Shown here: piece after piece, positions 16,532 to 25,760 of the stretch
Layout of the letters: every line of letters starts with the position of its first letter
Numbering within the stretch: the stretch's first letter is position 1
Source: Cystobacter ferrugineus
Lineage (GTDB): Bacteria > Myxococcota > Myxococcia > Myxococcales > Myxococcaceae
Reading direction: 5' to 3'
Assembly (NCBI RefSeq): GCF_001887355.1
Contig: NZ_MPIN01000002.1
Location: 248,001 to 312,000, forward strand
DNA: 64,000 bases
The notes under the pieces: generated by a model
Databases searched by the model: none
Told to the model about the DNA's origin: nothing
What the model saw: the letters and a program-made list of their open reading frames with translations, nothing else
Program-made: the position numbers and the translations under genes

Positions 16532-16595
16532 GCAGGCGTCAGACACGTTGTCCTTGCGCGTCCGGTGCGGATGCAGCAAGAATGGGCACCTTCAT

Positions 16596-16671
<76 letters not shown>

Positions 16672-16692
16672 TCGTTGGGAAACACGGCCTGG

Positions 16693-16766
16693 GTGCCAGT
16701 AGCTCAGCTGGATAGAGCATCGGCCTTCTAAGCCGAGGGTCGTGGGTTCGAGTCCCGCCTGGCGCG
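16693..16766 (+). tRNA. tRNA-Arg (anticodon TCT)
   Basis: Acceptor GTGCCAG pairs with CTGGCGC (one G-T pair), anticodon stem TCGGC/GCCGA, loop CTTCTAA with TCT at 16727-16729, and T-loop TTCGAGT. It reads the AGA codon, rare in this GC-rich genome. No CCA is encoded. It lies 23 bases after tRNA-Pro and is probably co-transcribed with it. Confidence 0.95.
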
Positions 16767-16775
16767 AGTACATGA

Positions 16776-16823
16776 GGGGCTGGAATCGATGGGGGTCTCC
16801 CCGCTGATTCCAGCCCCTTTTTC
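16776..16823 (+). terminator. strong intrinsic terminator after the Pro-Arg tRNA pair
   Basis: A perfect 12-base-pair stem, GGGGCTGGAATC (16776-16787) with GATTCCAGCCCC (16806-16817), is followed by TTTTTC. It lies 9 bases after tRNA-Arg and just beyond the end of the opposing chaperone operon, so the hairpin may serve both directions. Confidence 0.88.
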
Positions 16824-16828
16824 TTGTG

Positions 16829-17194
16829 TCAACTGGCAAAAGCCCGGAGCGCCTCGTCCCAGCTCATCCGGGAGCACCGCTCCACCCACCGCGCCACGGT
16901 TTGCGCTCCCGTTCGCGTGGCCAGCGCCACCACGGCGGCTTTCTCAAGCGGTGCATCGAAATGCTCGCGCGCCTCCCTGGCCAGCTTCTGCACGTCCACG
17001 GGGCTGGTCAGGTACGCCACCGCCAAGCCTCCCGGTCGGGTGAGCTCCTCGTAGGCGCGGCGCAACCGCTGGAACCCCTCCTGATCCTGGTGAGGTGGGT
17101 GCCGCGCCAGCGCGGCGAAGTATGCGCTCTTGACGGCGACCGGATCCAACGTAGGTGCCAACCCCAATACGGCGAACGGCTCTTCGGGCGTCAT
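16829..17194 (-). CDS. short J-domain-like protein with HPP in place of HPD
   Basis: A 121-residue protein. Residues 5-55 resemble a DnaJ J-domain: FAVLGLAPTLDPVAVKSAYF (helices I-II), then ARHPPHQDQEGFQRLRRAYEEL (loop and helix III). The invariant HPD tripeptide reads HPP. From memory, J-like proteins with an HPPxxDPEGF-type loop accompany short HscC-type Hsp70s, so this variant may be functional rather than broken. The C-terminal 60 residues are unassigned. The start ATG at 17192-17194 lies one base after the stop of the 674-residue gene, so it is the last gene of a four-gene operon with the Hsp70 and GrpE-like genes. Confidence 0.7.
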   Translation of the reverse strand: MTPEEPFAVLGLAPTLDPVAVKSAYFAALARHPPHQDQEGFQRLRRAYEELTRPGGLAVAYLTSPVDVQKLAREAREHFDAPLEKAAVVALATRTGAQTVARWVERCSRMSWDEALRAFAS

Positions 17195-17195
17195 A

Positions 17196-19220
17196 TCAGC
17201 TGCTCTCCTCTCCTTCCTCCGGAGAGACAGCCTTCGGGGGGCTTCTCTCGGACTCCTTCGGTGGCGCCGCTCCCTCCGCGGTGGGCTTCTTCTTCGCGCG
17301 TGACGCACGGCGCACCGTGGTGCTCGCGTCCTTCTTCTTGCGCGAAGCCCGGCGCTTGCGCAGCCGGTACCCATGCTCGTGCGCCAACGCTTGCGCCTGC
17401 TCCACCACCGGGGCCTGGAGAGCGGGTAACTGCTTCGACAGGGCCTGCATGAAGGCCTCCAGCACCGGGTGGAGGTACTTGCAAGGGGTGTTCATCCTCC
17501 CGGCGGCCACCACCGCCTCGGCGAGCGCCAGCACATTGGCGGCGCGGCGCTCCAGCCAGCGCTCCAGAACGCGCCTGGCGAGCGCCTCCCGATCGGACAG
17601 CTCCATCGTCCGGAGCGCCTCGATATGCCCCGTGTTCCCAGGATGGGCCTCCAGGTATCGCACGGCGGCGTCCCATGCCTCGGCGTCCGAGGACGCCTGG
17701 CGCACCGCCTCCTCGAGGAACTCCACCTGGTAGGTCAGCACCCTGGGAGCGAACCGGCGCCAGATGCGCAGGCCGTCTCCGGTCAGCTTCATCGAGGAGG
17801 AGAGCTGCTCCATTGCCCCCTCCAGCCCCATCAGCATCTGCTCTGCATCCTCCATGTTCCGCATGCCGCGCAGCAGCCGCTCCAACTGCCGTCCTCCCTG
17901 CTTCATCCGACTGCGGTCCAGCAGGATGCGGATGGCTTCGCTGAGTTCCCTCCGGAGCTCCTCGTTCGCGCCCTCCCAGCAGGCATCCACCCATGACTCC
18001 ACCAGGTCCGGTGTGCAGGTAGAGGCCACGCACTCGATCAGCTCCAGACGCTCAGAGGGCACGGCCCCACCCAGCCAGGACAGCAGGGAAGAGGCCTCCG
18101 TGGCGATCAGTCGGCCCAAACCCTCCTGGAGCCACCCGGGTGCGTTTGGCGCCTCGGGGTTCCTCTCGCACCAGGCCAGGATGGCCCGGGCCCAGAGGGG
18201 CGCGCTCGCGACTCGGGCCAGCAATTCCTGGTAGAGGCCCAGCGCCCGCGGCAGGGCCGCCCCCTCGAAGCGGAGCCCGGACACCGCCTGCACCACCCAG
18301 GGCCGGGCCGATGGTTGAAGCGCCGCGGCCTGAGCCAGGGTGCATAGGGGCTCGGTGTCCTCGATGCGCGAGACGACCGTCCGCGCAAGCCCCGCGGCTA
18401 CCACCCGCAGCGCCTGCACCGTGGGAGTGGATAGGGCCTCGGGGGCTCCTCCCTCACGCACCGCCCGGGCCAACAGCGAGGCGGACTCCGAGAGAGCGGC
18501 GCGCCCCTCGCCCTCCGCCGCCCGGAGCCACAGCTCTCGCGCCGCCAGCTGTCCCGCCAGCGCCCATATCGCCCGAGCTACCTCGGCGGGTGCCGCTCGT
18601 GCCCACGCCTCGGTGCGGCTGGCGAAGACGGGGAAGGGCTCGAGCGCGCACAGGGCGAGGAGCGCCCCCTCCACCTCCTCCAGCGAGCGAGGCGGCGGCA
18701 GGGAGACGCGCTGGCTCGGCGGCTCTATTCCCAGGAGCGGATCCACTGGGGGCAGGCGCTCGAGCGCCGGGGCAATGCGCTCGGGAGCGGCGTTCCCCTC
18801 GGAGGAGAGCCAGTCATCCATCGCCCCCGCAAGGAGGGGCGCATGCGCTCGCGCCGGGCCGATGAGGGGTTGCCACAGCCGCCGCGCGCGCTCCCAATCG
18901 CGGGCGCGGCCCGCCGCCCATACCAGTGGCCAGTACGTGGCCCAGGCCTCCTCTGGAGCCACGTCTCGCTCCACCAGGCCGGGCTCGGCGTCCACGCGCA
19001 CGGCCAGGGTGTTGAGCGTCCTCCAGGCACCTCGGCGGTGCTGCTCCCGGACGGACTGCCGGAAGAGGGCGGCGGCGCTGGGGAGCAACTCCTCTCTGAG
19101 CGGCGGTGGCAGTCGCAGGAGCGCGGACAGCATCCCCTCCAGGTCCCCCCGTTTCTGGTATTTCCGGGCCTCTTCCAGCCACTGGCGGTGCTGGCGCCCG
19201 GTGCGGTCGTGCTTCACCAT
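17196..19220 (-). CDS. large unknown protein of the HscC-type chaperone operon
   Basis: A 674-residue protein, soluble, with no signal peptide. It appears to be almost entirely alpha-helical, with many Leu/Ala/Trp-rich segments (for example LVWAAGRARDWERARRLW and EAWDAAVRYLEAHPGNTGH) that suggest a TPR- or HEAT-like solenoid, though no canonical repeat stands out. The last 90 residues are a highly basic region (RLRKRRASRKKK) followed by an acidic tail. It starts three bases after the Hsp70 stop and ends one base before the J-like gene, so it is locked inside the chaperone operon. A role as client receptor or scaffold is inference. Confidence 0.72.
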   Translation of the reverse strand: MVKHDRTGRQHRQWLEEARKYQKRGDLEGMLSALLRLPPPLREELLPSAAALFRQSVREQHRRGAWRTLNTLAVRVDAEPGLVERDVAPEEAWATYWPLVWAAGRARDWERARRLWQPLIGPARAHAPLLAGAMDDWLSSEGNAAPERIAPALERLPPVDPLLGIEPPSQRVSLPPPRSLEEVEGALLALCALEPFPVFASRTEAWARAAPAEVARAIWALAGQLAARELWLRAAEGEGRAALSESASLLARAVREGGAPEALSTPTVQALRVVAAGLARTVVSRIEDTEPLCTLAQAAALQPSARPWVVQAVSGLRFEGAALPRALGLYQELLARVASAPLWARAILAWCERNPEAPNAPGWLQEGLGRLIATEASSLLSWLGGAVPSERLELIECVASTCTPDLVESWVDACWEGANEELRRELSEAIRILLDRSRMKQGGRQLERLLRGMRNMEDAEQMLMGLEGAMEQLSSSMKLTGDGLRIWRRFAPRVLTYQVEFLEEAVRQASSDAEAWDAAVRYLEAHPGNTGHIEALRTMELSDREALARRVLERWLERRAANVLALAEAVVAAGRMNTPCKYLHPVLEAFMQALSKQLPALQAPVVEQAQALAHEHGYRLRKRRASRKKKDASTTVRRASRAKKKPTAEGAAPPKESERSPPKAVSPEEGEESS

Positions 19221-19223
19221 GGT

Positions 19224-20903
19224 TCAGGGCTCCGGCCGTCCCGACCCGTGTTCGAGATTGAGGAAGAAATCCAGGAGCGCCTCCTCCGCGCGCTCGCGCG
19301 CCATGCCCTGGGCCTGCGCGTACTGATCAAGAAGCCGCTTCAACTCGGCGCGGGGCTCGGGAGGCAGCTGCTCGAGCAGGGCATGCCCCTTGCGCTCCAC
19401 CGCGCTCTGCCCCGGCGCCAGGGCCGGGACGGCCTTGCCCACGTCCGCCACCGAGAGGGCCACCGTCTTGGCGTTCGTCGTGCCGGGCTGGCTGACGGAT
19501 ACCTTCACCACCCCGTTGAGATCGTAGGTGAACTCCACCCGCACCGGTGAGTTCGCGGGCCGGGGCTCGAGTGGGAACTCGAAGGCCCCCACCCGCGTGT
19601 TCTCCGAGACCCGGCGCGACTCGCCCTGGAACACCTCCACCTCGACGAACTCCTGTCCGGATACCAGGGTGTAGAACTCCTCCACCTTCGTTGCCGGCAA
19701 CACCGTGTTGCGGCGGAGGACCGGGGCAAAGGTATCCGGCGTGGCGCTCCCGCGGTCGTCCTCGCCGATGACACGCATGCCCAGGCTGTGCGACGCCACA
19801 TCCACGAGGATGCGTCCCACCGGCTCGCCGGACAACATGCCGGCCTGGATGGCCGCGCCCAGCCCCACGGCCAGGTCTGGATCCACTTCCTCATGGATGT
19901 CTGCTCCGAAGGTCTCCTCCAGCATCTGGCGGACCCGGGGGATCCGCGTCGAGCCTCCCACCAGGCATATCCTGGACAGCGACTGCCCCTCGAGCCGGGC
20001 CTCCGCCAGGGCCTGGCGGGTCAGGGCCACGGTGGACTCGAGCAGCGGCTCGATGAGCTCCTCGAAGACGCGCCGCCGCACCTCCATCTCGAGGTGGATG
20101 GGCCTGCCTTGCGCCTGGGTGAGAAACTCCTCCTTCACGTGCACGGAGATGTCCGCGGACAGACGGATCTTCGTCTCCTCGGCCAGCTGGCGCAGGCGCG
20201 CCATGGCCCGCACGTCCTCGCGAGGCTCCACGCCCTGCTTCTTGAGTTCCTCGAGGAAGAGCTGAACGAGCTTGTCGTCGAAGTCGTCCCCGCCCAGCTG
20301 GGTGTTGCCCGCGGTGGAGCGCACCTCGCGCACCCCCTGGAACACCTCGAGCACCGACACGTCGAACGTGCCGCCCCCCAGGTCGTAGACGAGAAGGATC
20401 TCGGGCTCGGCCACACGGAGGACTTCGGGATGCAGGACGCGCTCATACAGGAGCGAGGCGCTGGTGGGCTCATTGAGCAACCGCAACACGTGCAGCCCCG
20501 CGCGCTGGCCGGCCTCGAGGGTGGCGCGGCGCTGGGCGTCATCGAAGTAGGCAGGCACGGTAATGACCACGTCACGAACGGGGACACCGGTGGCCTTCTC
20601 GGCTCCCTGCTTGAGCGCGGACAGGATTTCGGCGGAGACCTCCTCGGGAGACACCTCGCGCCCGGCGATGGAGTAGCGGTGGAGTGTCCCCATCTTGCGT
20701 TTGACCGAGCGGATGCACCGCTCGGGCCTCAGCATCTCGAGGTTGCGCGCCTCGCGCCCCACGACGACACGATTGTCCTCGTAGAGGACCACCGAGGGGA
20801 TGATGCGACTGCCTTCCACTGGCACGGCCACCGGGCGGCCCTCCACCAGGTGGGCGATGACAGAGTTGGTCGTACCCAGATCGATTCCAAAGACATGGCT
20901 CAA
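19224..20903 (-). CDS. Hsp70-family chaperone, HscC-like short form
   Basis: A 559-residue Hsp70. The ATPase domain (about 1-375) has phosphate-1 [11 protein letters not shown], connect-1 [11 protein letters not shown], phosphate-2 [14 protein letters not shown] and adenosine motif [13 protein letters not shown]. The substrate-binding beta domain (about 385-490) carries [33 protein letters not shown] and [13 protein letters not shown]. The lid is much shorter than in DnaK (638 residues in E. coli) and the acidic EEVD-like tail is missing. The length is close to E. coli HscC (556), a specialised Hsp70 that works with dedicated J proteins. The ATG overlaps the stop of the GrpE-like gene (ATGA). 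Confidence 0.88.
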   Translation of the reverse strand: MSHVFGIDLGTTNSVIAHLVEGRPVAVPVEGSRIIPSVVLYEDNRVVVGREARNLEMLRPERCIRSVKRKMGTLHRYSIAGREVSPEEVSAEILSALKQGAEKATGVPVRDVVITVPAYFDDAQRRATLEAGQRAGLHVLRLLNEPTSASLLYERVLHPEVLRVAEPEILLVYDLGGGTFDVSVLEVFQGVREVRSTAGNTQLGGDDFDDKLVQLFLEELKKQGVEPREDVRAMARLRQLAEETKIRLSADISVHVKEEFLTQAQGRPIHLEMEVRRRVFEELIEPLLESTVALTRQALAEARLEGQSLSRICLVGGSTRIPRVRQMLEETFGADIHEEVDPDLAVGLGAAIQAGMLSGEPVGRILVDVASHSLGMRVIGEDDRGSATPDTFAPVLRRNTVLPATKVEEFYTLVSGQEFVEVEVFQGESRRVSENTRVGAFEFPLEPRPANSPVRVEFTYDLNGVVKVSVSQPGTTNAKTVALSVADVGKAVPALAPGQSAVERKGHALLEQLPPEPRAELKRLLDQYAQAQGMARERAEEALLDFFLNLEHGSGRPEP

Positions 20904-21469
20904 GGGGTATTCCTCACGATGATGGCTTCGCCCTCGCGAACGAGGCGCTCGCCCCGCAGGGCGGCGGCACGAACCACGCGGGCAATGGCGCCCTCGGCGA
21001 AGCCGGGGTGGGGTTGAGTGCCGACAATCCGGAAGAGGCGCCCGTCGGGGATGTGGCCGATGGACGTCAGGCGCGTGAGCCCGGAGGAGGTCAGAAAGCG
21101 CTCGATCCGGGCCGCCACTCCCATGAGTCCCGATGCGAGCGCCGCATCCGCCGCGACGCGGGAGGCCTCTTCGAGCAGATCCAGGGCATCCAGGAGCTCG
21201 TCCCAGGGGGGCTCGCTTTCCGAGAAGTTGCCCGACGTCGCGCCGCGGAGAGAGGAGAGCGAACTCCTCAGCTCCGCGAGTCCCCCTTCCAGCTTGCGCT
21301 CCAGATCCTCGACATGGAGGGCCAGACGGGCCTGGGCACGGGAGGACTTCTGGACGGCATCCAGAAGCATGGTGCCCCAGATGGGAGGCGACTCGGCAGG
21401 TAGTGGGGCCCCGTGGAGTCTGGGCACTCCTGAGCGTCCAATGAACAGGCGTCTCAGCCAGGTGAACAT
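20900..21469 (-). CDS. GrpE-like nucleotide exchange factor (divergent)
   Basis: A protein of 189 residues from the ATG at 21467-21469. The middle is a likely coiled coil (LALHVEDLERKLEGGLAELR) and the C-terminal 60 residues resemble the GrpE beta domain: a dimer-helix region, then IARVVRAAALRGERLVREGEAIIVRN, which parallels the VxxGYxxxGRVLRPAxVxV ending of GrpE. GrpE releases ADP from Hsp70. The assignment rests on this weak match plus its position as first gene of the Hsp70 operon. An alternative ATG at 21505 would add 12 residues; neither start has a clear Shine-Dalgarno. Confidence 0.65.
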   Translation of the reverse strand: MFTWLRRLFIGRSGVPRLHGAPLPAESPPIWGTMLLDAVQKSSRAQARLALHVEDLERKLEGGLAELRSSLSSLRGATSGNFSESEPPWDELLDALDLLEEASRVAADAALASGLMGVAARIERFLTSSGLTRLTSIGHIPDGRLFRIVGTQPHPGFAEGAIARVVRAAALRGERLVREGEAIIVRNTP

Positions 21470-21505
21470 CAAATCAACGCCAATCGTTTCCGACCGGCGC
21501 TCCAT

Positions 21506-22291
21506 GGAAAACAGAATCGGAACCGCAGCTTCAATTCACGCACCAACGCTCGTGGCCGCGCCAAACAGCTCGCCGCAGGGCGATGAGCCCTTCCGCTCGC
21601 GCGGATGTGTCTCCCATTCTTCTCTCGATACGGGCATTCCTGGGGTCTACTTCTCCCGTGGGATCCATGCCATGACCTCGCCAGTCATGTCCAGTAATTC
21701 CTCCGCGCTTCCATCCCCCCTCGGGAAAGCCCTCTCCCATGAGCGGTACAGGTAAAGGATGTCTGTTGTTGAGAGTGAGACGGAACGAAGCCGCAGACCG
21801 CGGCATCAACTGCCCCTGCTCCGGCTTTTTCCTCGAAGGTGGACTTATCCTCCACCTTCCAACCAGAACCCGCATTTTCTCTGAAGGACCACCTGGGGCG
21901 TCATCCCCTGGTCCACCCTACAAGGTGGGGTGCTCCGTCAGTCCTCGCGTGCCACGGGCCCCCCACACGGCAGCCTCCCCGCGGGCTGCCGCCCCCACTT
22001 GCTCACGCCTTCGCCGCCAGGGAGCGGGTGGCCGCCACACCGGAGTCCTGCCTCGAGTCCGCCACCGTGTACGTCGTGGACTTCATGGAGCCCGGTGCCG
22101 TCACCACCCGGCCGGTGCCAATAGGTCCGCCCTCGTCCTCCAGGTGCGCGTCGTCCTCACCCTCCCATCCGAACCTCCGGAGTCACCGGGTTTCCACCGA
22201 CGGCTGCCGTCACTCTGGATGGGGAGGTGTGGTCGCTGAGCAGGCCAGCTCGTGCGCGTCAGTTCCAACAGGGAGGGCACGAGGCCCGTGG
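21506..22291. other. about 790 bases without a supportable gene; hairpins and a possible coding remnant
   Basis: Between the chaperone operon and the YafY-type regulator I find no convincing gene. Hairpins are AAGGTGGA/TCCACCTT (21836-21858), GGACCA/TGGTCC enclosing GGGG/CCCC (21886-21914) and an imperfect 13-base inverted repeat (22158-22170 with 22217-22229) enclosing GACGGCTGCCGTC (22199-22211). A stretch near 22056-22125 has strong coding-like third positions (reading SATVYVVDFMEPGAVTT) but no plausible gene around it, so it may be a decayed gene. The promoter of the chaperone operon should lie near its left end. Confidence 0.5.
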
Positions 22292-22993
22292 CTAGGGCGA
22301 GCGGACGCCGCGCTCGGCCTCGAAATGGCGCCGCCAGCGCGCCCGCAGGTCGCCCGGAGGCTCGCCGTGATGCTCGTCGCGGAACTCGGCGGCGAGGATG
22401 CGGTCGGTTCGAAAGTGCCGGAAGGTCGATCGAAGCTCGCACCAGGCGGCGAGCAGCCGCACCGTCTCGGCATAGCCGATGATGACGGGCCAGATCGTCC
22501 GCTCGCTTTCCCGGCCATGGTCGTCCCGATAGCGGATGCGGATCTTCCGCCCGCTGCGGATCCACGCGCGGGTGCGGGCCATGTCCAGCCCATCCACGGC
22601 GGCGCTCATGGCTGGCGGGGCGCCGATGGTCGGCTCGGCGATGAACGGGCGCAGCCGTTCCGGCACGACCGCGGCGATCTTGGCGACGAGGTCTCGCGCC
22701 GCGCTCGCGATCTCGGCGTCGCCTCGCTCGGCGACCCACTGTGCGCCGAGCACCGCGGCCTCGAGCTCAGCGGGCGTGAGCATCAACGGAGGCATGTCGA
22801 AGTCGCGCTCGAGTACGTAGCCCAACCCCGCCTCGCCGCGGATCGGCACCCGCTGTCCGATGAGATCCGCGACGTCGCGATAGACGGAGCGCTTCGACAC
22901 CTCCAGCTCCGTGGCCAGAGCGCCCGCCGTCACCGGGCGGCCGGAGCGGCGGAGAATCTGGATGAGCTGGAACAGACGATCGGCGCGGCGCAT
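22292..22993 (-). CDS. YafY/DeoR-type HTH plus WYL-domain transcriptional regulator
   Basis: A 233-residue regulator. Residues 1-60 form the winged HTH typical of the YafY group: MRRADRLFQLIQILRR, then ALATELEVSKRSVYRDVADL. The C-terminal part holds a WYL-type ligand domain (RKIRIRYRDDHGRESERTIW and the RTDRI segment). WYL regulators usually sense a small molecule or nucleic acid fragment. The start ATG at 22993 gives the classical N-terminus; an upstream ATG at 23017 is possible. It is divergent from the VOC gene, with 94 bases between the starts, so that gene is its likely target. Confidence 0.85.
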   Translation of the reverse strand: MRRADRLFQLIQILRRSGRPVTAGALATELEVSKRSVYRDVADLIGQRVPIRGEAGLGYVLERDFDMPPLMLTPAELEAAVLGAQWVAERGDAEIASAARDLVAKIAAVVPERLRPFIAEPTIGAPPAMSAAVDGLDMARTRAWIRSGRKIRIRYRDDHGRESERTIWPVIIGYAETVRLLAAWCELRSTFRHFRTDRILAAEFRDEHHGEPPGDLRARWRRHFEAERGVRSP

Positions 22994-23087
22994 GGGGCGG
23001 TTTCCTGCTGACAGCATGCTGGCAGCAGCCCTTCGTTACAAGCGGGCCACGGTCACCGCAGTGGCCGACCCCCGAAGGAGGACACGC

Positions 23088-23489
23088 ATGAACTTCGTCT
23101 CGATCCGCCTGATCACCGCCGACATCGAGCGCCTGATCCGCTTCTACGAGCGAATCACTGGCCTGCCGGCGACCCGGTATACCGAGGACTTCGCGGAGCT
23201 GATCACGCCGGCCTGCACCCTCGCGATCGGCAGCACGCGCACGCTCCAACTGTTCGGCGGCAACGTCGCCCGGCCTGCCGACAACCACACCGCCATCATC
23301 GAGTTCCGCGTCGAAGACGTCGACGAATCGTTCCGGATGCTGGCGGACGTCATCGGCGGTTGCCTGGTGCAGACGCCCACCACCATGCCGTGGGGCAACA
23401 GATCGCTGCTGTTCCGCGATCCCGATGGCACCCTGGTGAACTTCTTCACGCCGGTCACGAAGGAAGCGATCGCGAAATTCGCTCGATAG
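23088..23489 (+). CDS. VOC-superfamily (glyoxalase/bleomycin-resistance fold) protein
   Basis: A 133-residue single-domain protein of the vicinal-oxygen-chelate fold: IRLITADIERLIRFYERITG at the start, the HTAIIEFRVEDVDESF half repeat and LLFRDPDGTLVNFFTP at the end. Such proteins bind a metal and act as dioxygenases, isomerases or drug-sequestering proteins; the substrate cannot be told from sequence. A strong Shine-Dalgarno (GAAGGAGG) precedes the ATG. It is paired with the divergent WYL regulator, a layout often seen in acquired resistance modules. Confidence 0.85.
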   Translation: MNFVSIRLITADIERLIRFYERITGLPATRYTEDFAELITPACTLAIGSTRTLQLFGGNVARPADNHTAIIEFRVEDVDESFRMLADVIGGCLVQTPTTMPWGNRSLLFRDPDGTLVNFFTPVTKEAIAKFAR

Positions 23490-23576
23490 GCGCGGACTGT
23501 CCACCGCCCGGGAGCATCACTCGACTGGGTTTGCCCCGGGTTGCGTGGACAGTTGCGGTGGGGCCTGTCTGTCGCA

Positions 23577-25760
23577 CTACCGAGGTCGTCCGCTGCCAGG
23601 GGCGTGTGCTTGATTGAAGCTCAACGCGCTGTCGTTGGCGTTGCTGACCTTCTTGTTCTTGAAGTCGATCGTGAAGTGGTCACTGGGTTTGGCCGAGCCG
23701 AGCCCCTTGAAGATCGCGAATACCTGCTTGAACTGGTTCTGGAATGGCACGTGGACGGGATTCTGGTCCGAGGGCTGCTCGCCAATCTTGAGGATCTCCG
23801 CCGGGCTGGCCGGGAACGCGTCCATCAGCACCTTGTACTGGCGCACGCGCTCGGGGCCCATGTCACGCAGCGCCAGCTCGCCCGCGTACACGGTGCGGTG
23901 GAAGTCCCCGTGGAACTCGTAGGGAGTGATGCTGGCGAAGTCGTCCAGGTTCAGACCCGCGGCGCGGGCGAGGGCGTCGGCCCTGGCGGTGGCCTCGGCC
24001 CAGTCGGCGCTCAGTTGGCTGACGGGAACCGCCTCTCCGGTGGCCGTGCCCTTGGCCATGCAGGCCGCGCTGAGTGGCACGATGCCCGGTGCGTCCTTCA
24101 ATTGTGCCAGCGTGACCCGGGTGCGGAGCTGCGACAGGATCAGCATCTGTCTGGCGTTCAGTGACGTCGCCGCTTCCTTCATCTCGCACGGCCAGTACTC
24201 GTCCATGAAGCGCAGGCGTGACAGTTCGCCGAAGTAGTAGCGCGTGAAGTCGCCATAGGACTTCGTATCCAGGATGGCGCGGTTCCAACGCTTGGCCACA
24301 TCCCCGCTGGCGGTGCTGCGCTGCAGATGGTCGTACTCGGTCTGGTAGAGCGGGAACAGCTCGTCATGACGAGGTACCGAGTTCAGGCCAATGGTGCGCA
24401 CCTCGACGGTGTCCGCGTCCTTGTAGGTGACGATCTTGTACGCCGCGCCATACACGGCCAGCGACGGCGACTGGACGTTGACGAGGAAATGACCGGCTTC
24501 GTCCTGGTAGTCATTGGTGCCGTTGAAGTGCATGTGGCCGCCGATATGCAGCCGCAGACCCGTGGCGGCCAGCGCCGCGGTGGTCGCCGCTTCGGGGACA
24601 CGGGCGGTCTGGAAGGCACCCGGCTTGAACACCGCCTTCATCGCCTGGGTCTGGTTGGCGTAGAAGTCCATGGTCGGGTAGTGCGAGAAGGCCATCAGGT
24701 GCTTGCCCTGGGTCCGGGCGCGCTCGACCACCGATTGGATCCACTCCAGCAGGTGCTTCTTGTGCGTCAGCACCTTGTTCCAGCCCGCGTTGCCGGCGCC
24801 GTCGAAGCCCTTGAAGGCGCGCGGGTTGGCGGGGTCGAACTTGCTGTTGGGGATGAAGACGTTGGCGTCGATCGACAGCAGCCACAAACCCTTGACCGGC
24901 TCCACGAGGTAGCTGGCGTCGATGATGGAGCTGCACCGGGTGTAGGCCCTGCCCAGCGCGGTTTCTCCGGCTGCCTTGTAGCGGCCGCCTTCGCCTTCCG
25001 CGCACATCTCGAACTGGCGATTCTCCAGCGCGCCTTGAATGACAGCCTCTTCATGGCTGTATTGGCCATTGGCGTATTGGCTGAAGGGCGTCTCCCAATG
25101 CAGGTCCGCCTTGTTTGGCATGTAGCCAAAATCGCTCAGCGTGGTGAGCAGCTTTTCATAGCCCTGTTCCATCAACTCCTGGGTGCAGACCACGCTCGGG
25201 TCCCCGGCTTTGCAAGCGGCGTTGCCGGGAGCGTACACCTTCTGCTCCTTGCCCTCGTGGGTCAGGAAGTCGTTCTTGCCGGCCTCGTCATCGTCATACG
25301 GCTCGTTGGGATCGTGGTTGCCGGGTGCGAGGAAGAAGCGCATGCCCTTGGCCTGGTACTCATGCAGGAGGTCGGCGATGCCATTGATGTTGATGGGCTG
25401 GGCATCGTCGGAGTAGTCGCCGGGCAGCGCCACCAGTCGCACGCCTTGGGCATACGCGTCATCCAGCGCCGCGCGGAAGGCGAAATAGTTCTCGTTGAAC
25501 AAACGCGTCGAGGTGAGCTGCGCATACATGGTGCGGATGGTCGCGTTCCTTCCCTCCTGGGTCGGAATGCCAGCGAAGCTCGTGCTCTTGAGATCGCCAT
25601 AGACGTTCTCGAAATGCACGTCCGCCATGAAGGCGACGCTGGGGACTCCAGCGGGCACTTCCGGCGCGGGTGGGGTGTCCTTGCCGCTGCAGGCCGACAC
25701 CAGTGCCGCCACCATCACCACGCCCGCATGCGCCGGGCGCAACCGCATCTTGAGACCCAT
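23577..25760 (-). CDS. metallophosphoesterase lipoprotein
   Basis: A 727-residue exported calcineurin-like phosphoesterase. The N-terminus MGLKMRLRPAHAGVVMVAAL leads into lipobox SACS. The metal-binding motifs are all present: ADVHFENV (D-x-H), LPGDYSDD, APGNHDPNE (GNHD), FSHYPTMD and GGHMHFNG (GHxH). The long C-terminal region of about 250 residues is unassigned. Likely substrates are phosphodiesters or nucleotides outside the cytoplasm, but the sequence does not say which. The start is ATG 25760, with GGAG seven bases upstream; the frame continues beyond but without a signal peptide. It converges with the VOC gene. Confidence 0.85.
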   Translation of the reverse strand: MGLKMRLRPAHAGVVMVAALVSACSGKDTPPAPEVPAGVPSVAFMADVHFENVYGDLKSTSFAGIPTQEGRNATIRTMYAQLTSTRLFNENYFAFRAALDDAYAQGVRLVALPGDYSDDAQPININGIADLLHEYQAKGMRFFLAPGNHDPNEPYDDDEAGKNDFLTHEGKEQKVYAPGNAACKAGDPSVVCTQELMEQGYEKLLTTLSDFGYMPNKADLHWETPFSQYANGQYSHEEAVIQGALENRQFEMCAEGEGGRYKAAGETALGRAYTRCSSIIDASYLVEPVKGLWLLSIDANVFIPNSKFDPANPRAFKGFDGAGNAGWNKVLTHKKHLLEWIQSVVERARTQGKHLMAFSHYPTMDFYANQTQAMKAVFKPGAFQTARVPEAATTAALAATGLRLHIGGHMHFNGTNDYQDEAGHFLVNVQSPSLAVYGAAYKIVTYKDADTVEVRTIGLNSVPRHDELFPLYQTEYDHLQRSTASGDVAKRWNRAILDTKSYGDFTRYYFGELSRLRFMDEYWPCEMKEAATSLNARQMLILSQLRTRVTLAQLKDAPGIVPLSAACMAKGTATGEAVPVSQLSADWAEATARADALARAAGLNLDDFASITPYEFHGDFHRTVYAGELALRDMGPERVRQYKVLMDAFPASPAEILKIGEQPSDQNPVHVPFQNQFKQVFAIFKGLGSAKPSDHFTIDFKNKKVSNANDSALSFNQAHAPGSGRPR

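Noticed and set aside
21839-23011. A plus-strand open frame spanning the gene-poor region and the WYL regulator.
   Set aside because: Its second half is antisense to a clear regulator. Only a short coding-like part near 22056 remains, reported as a possible remnant.
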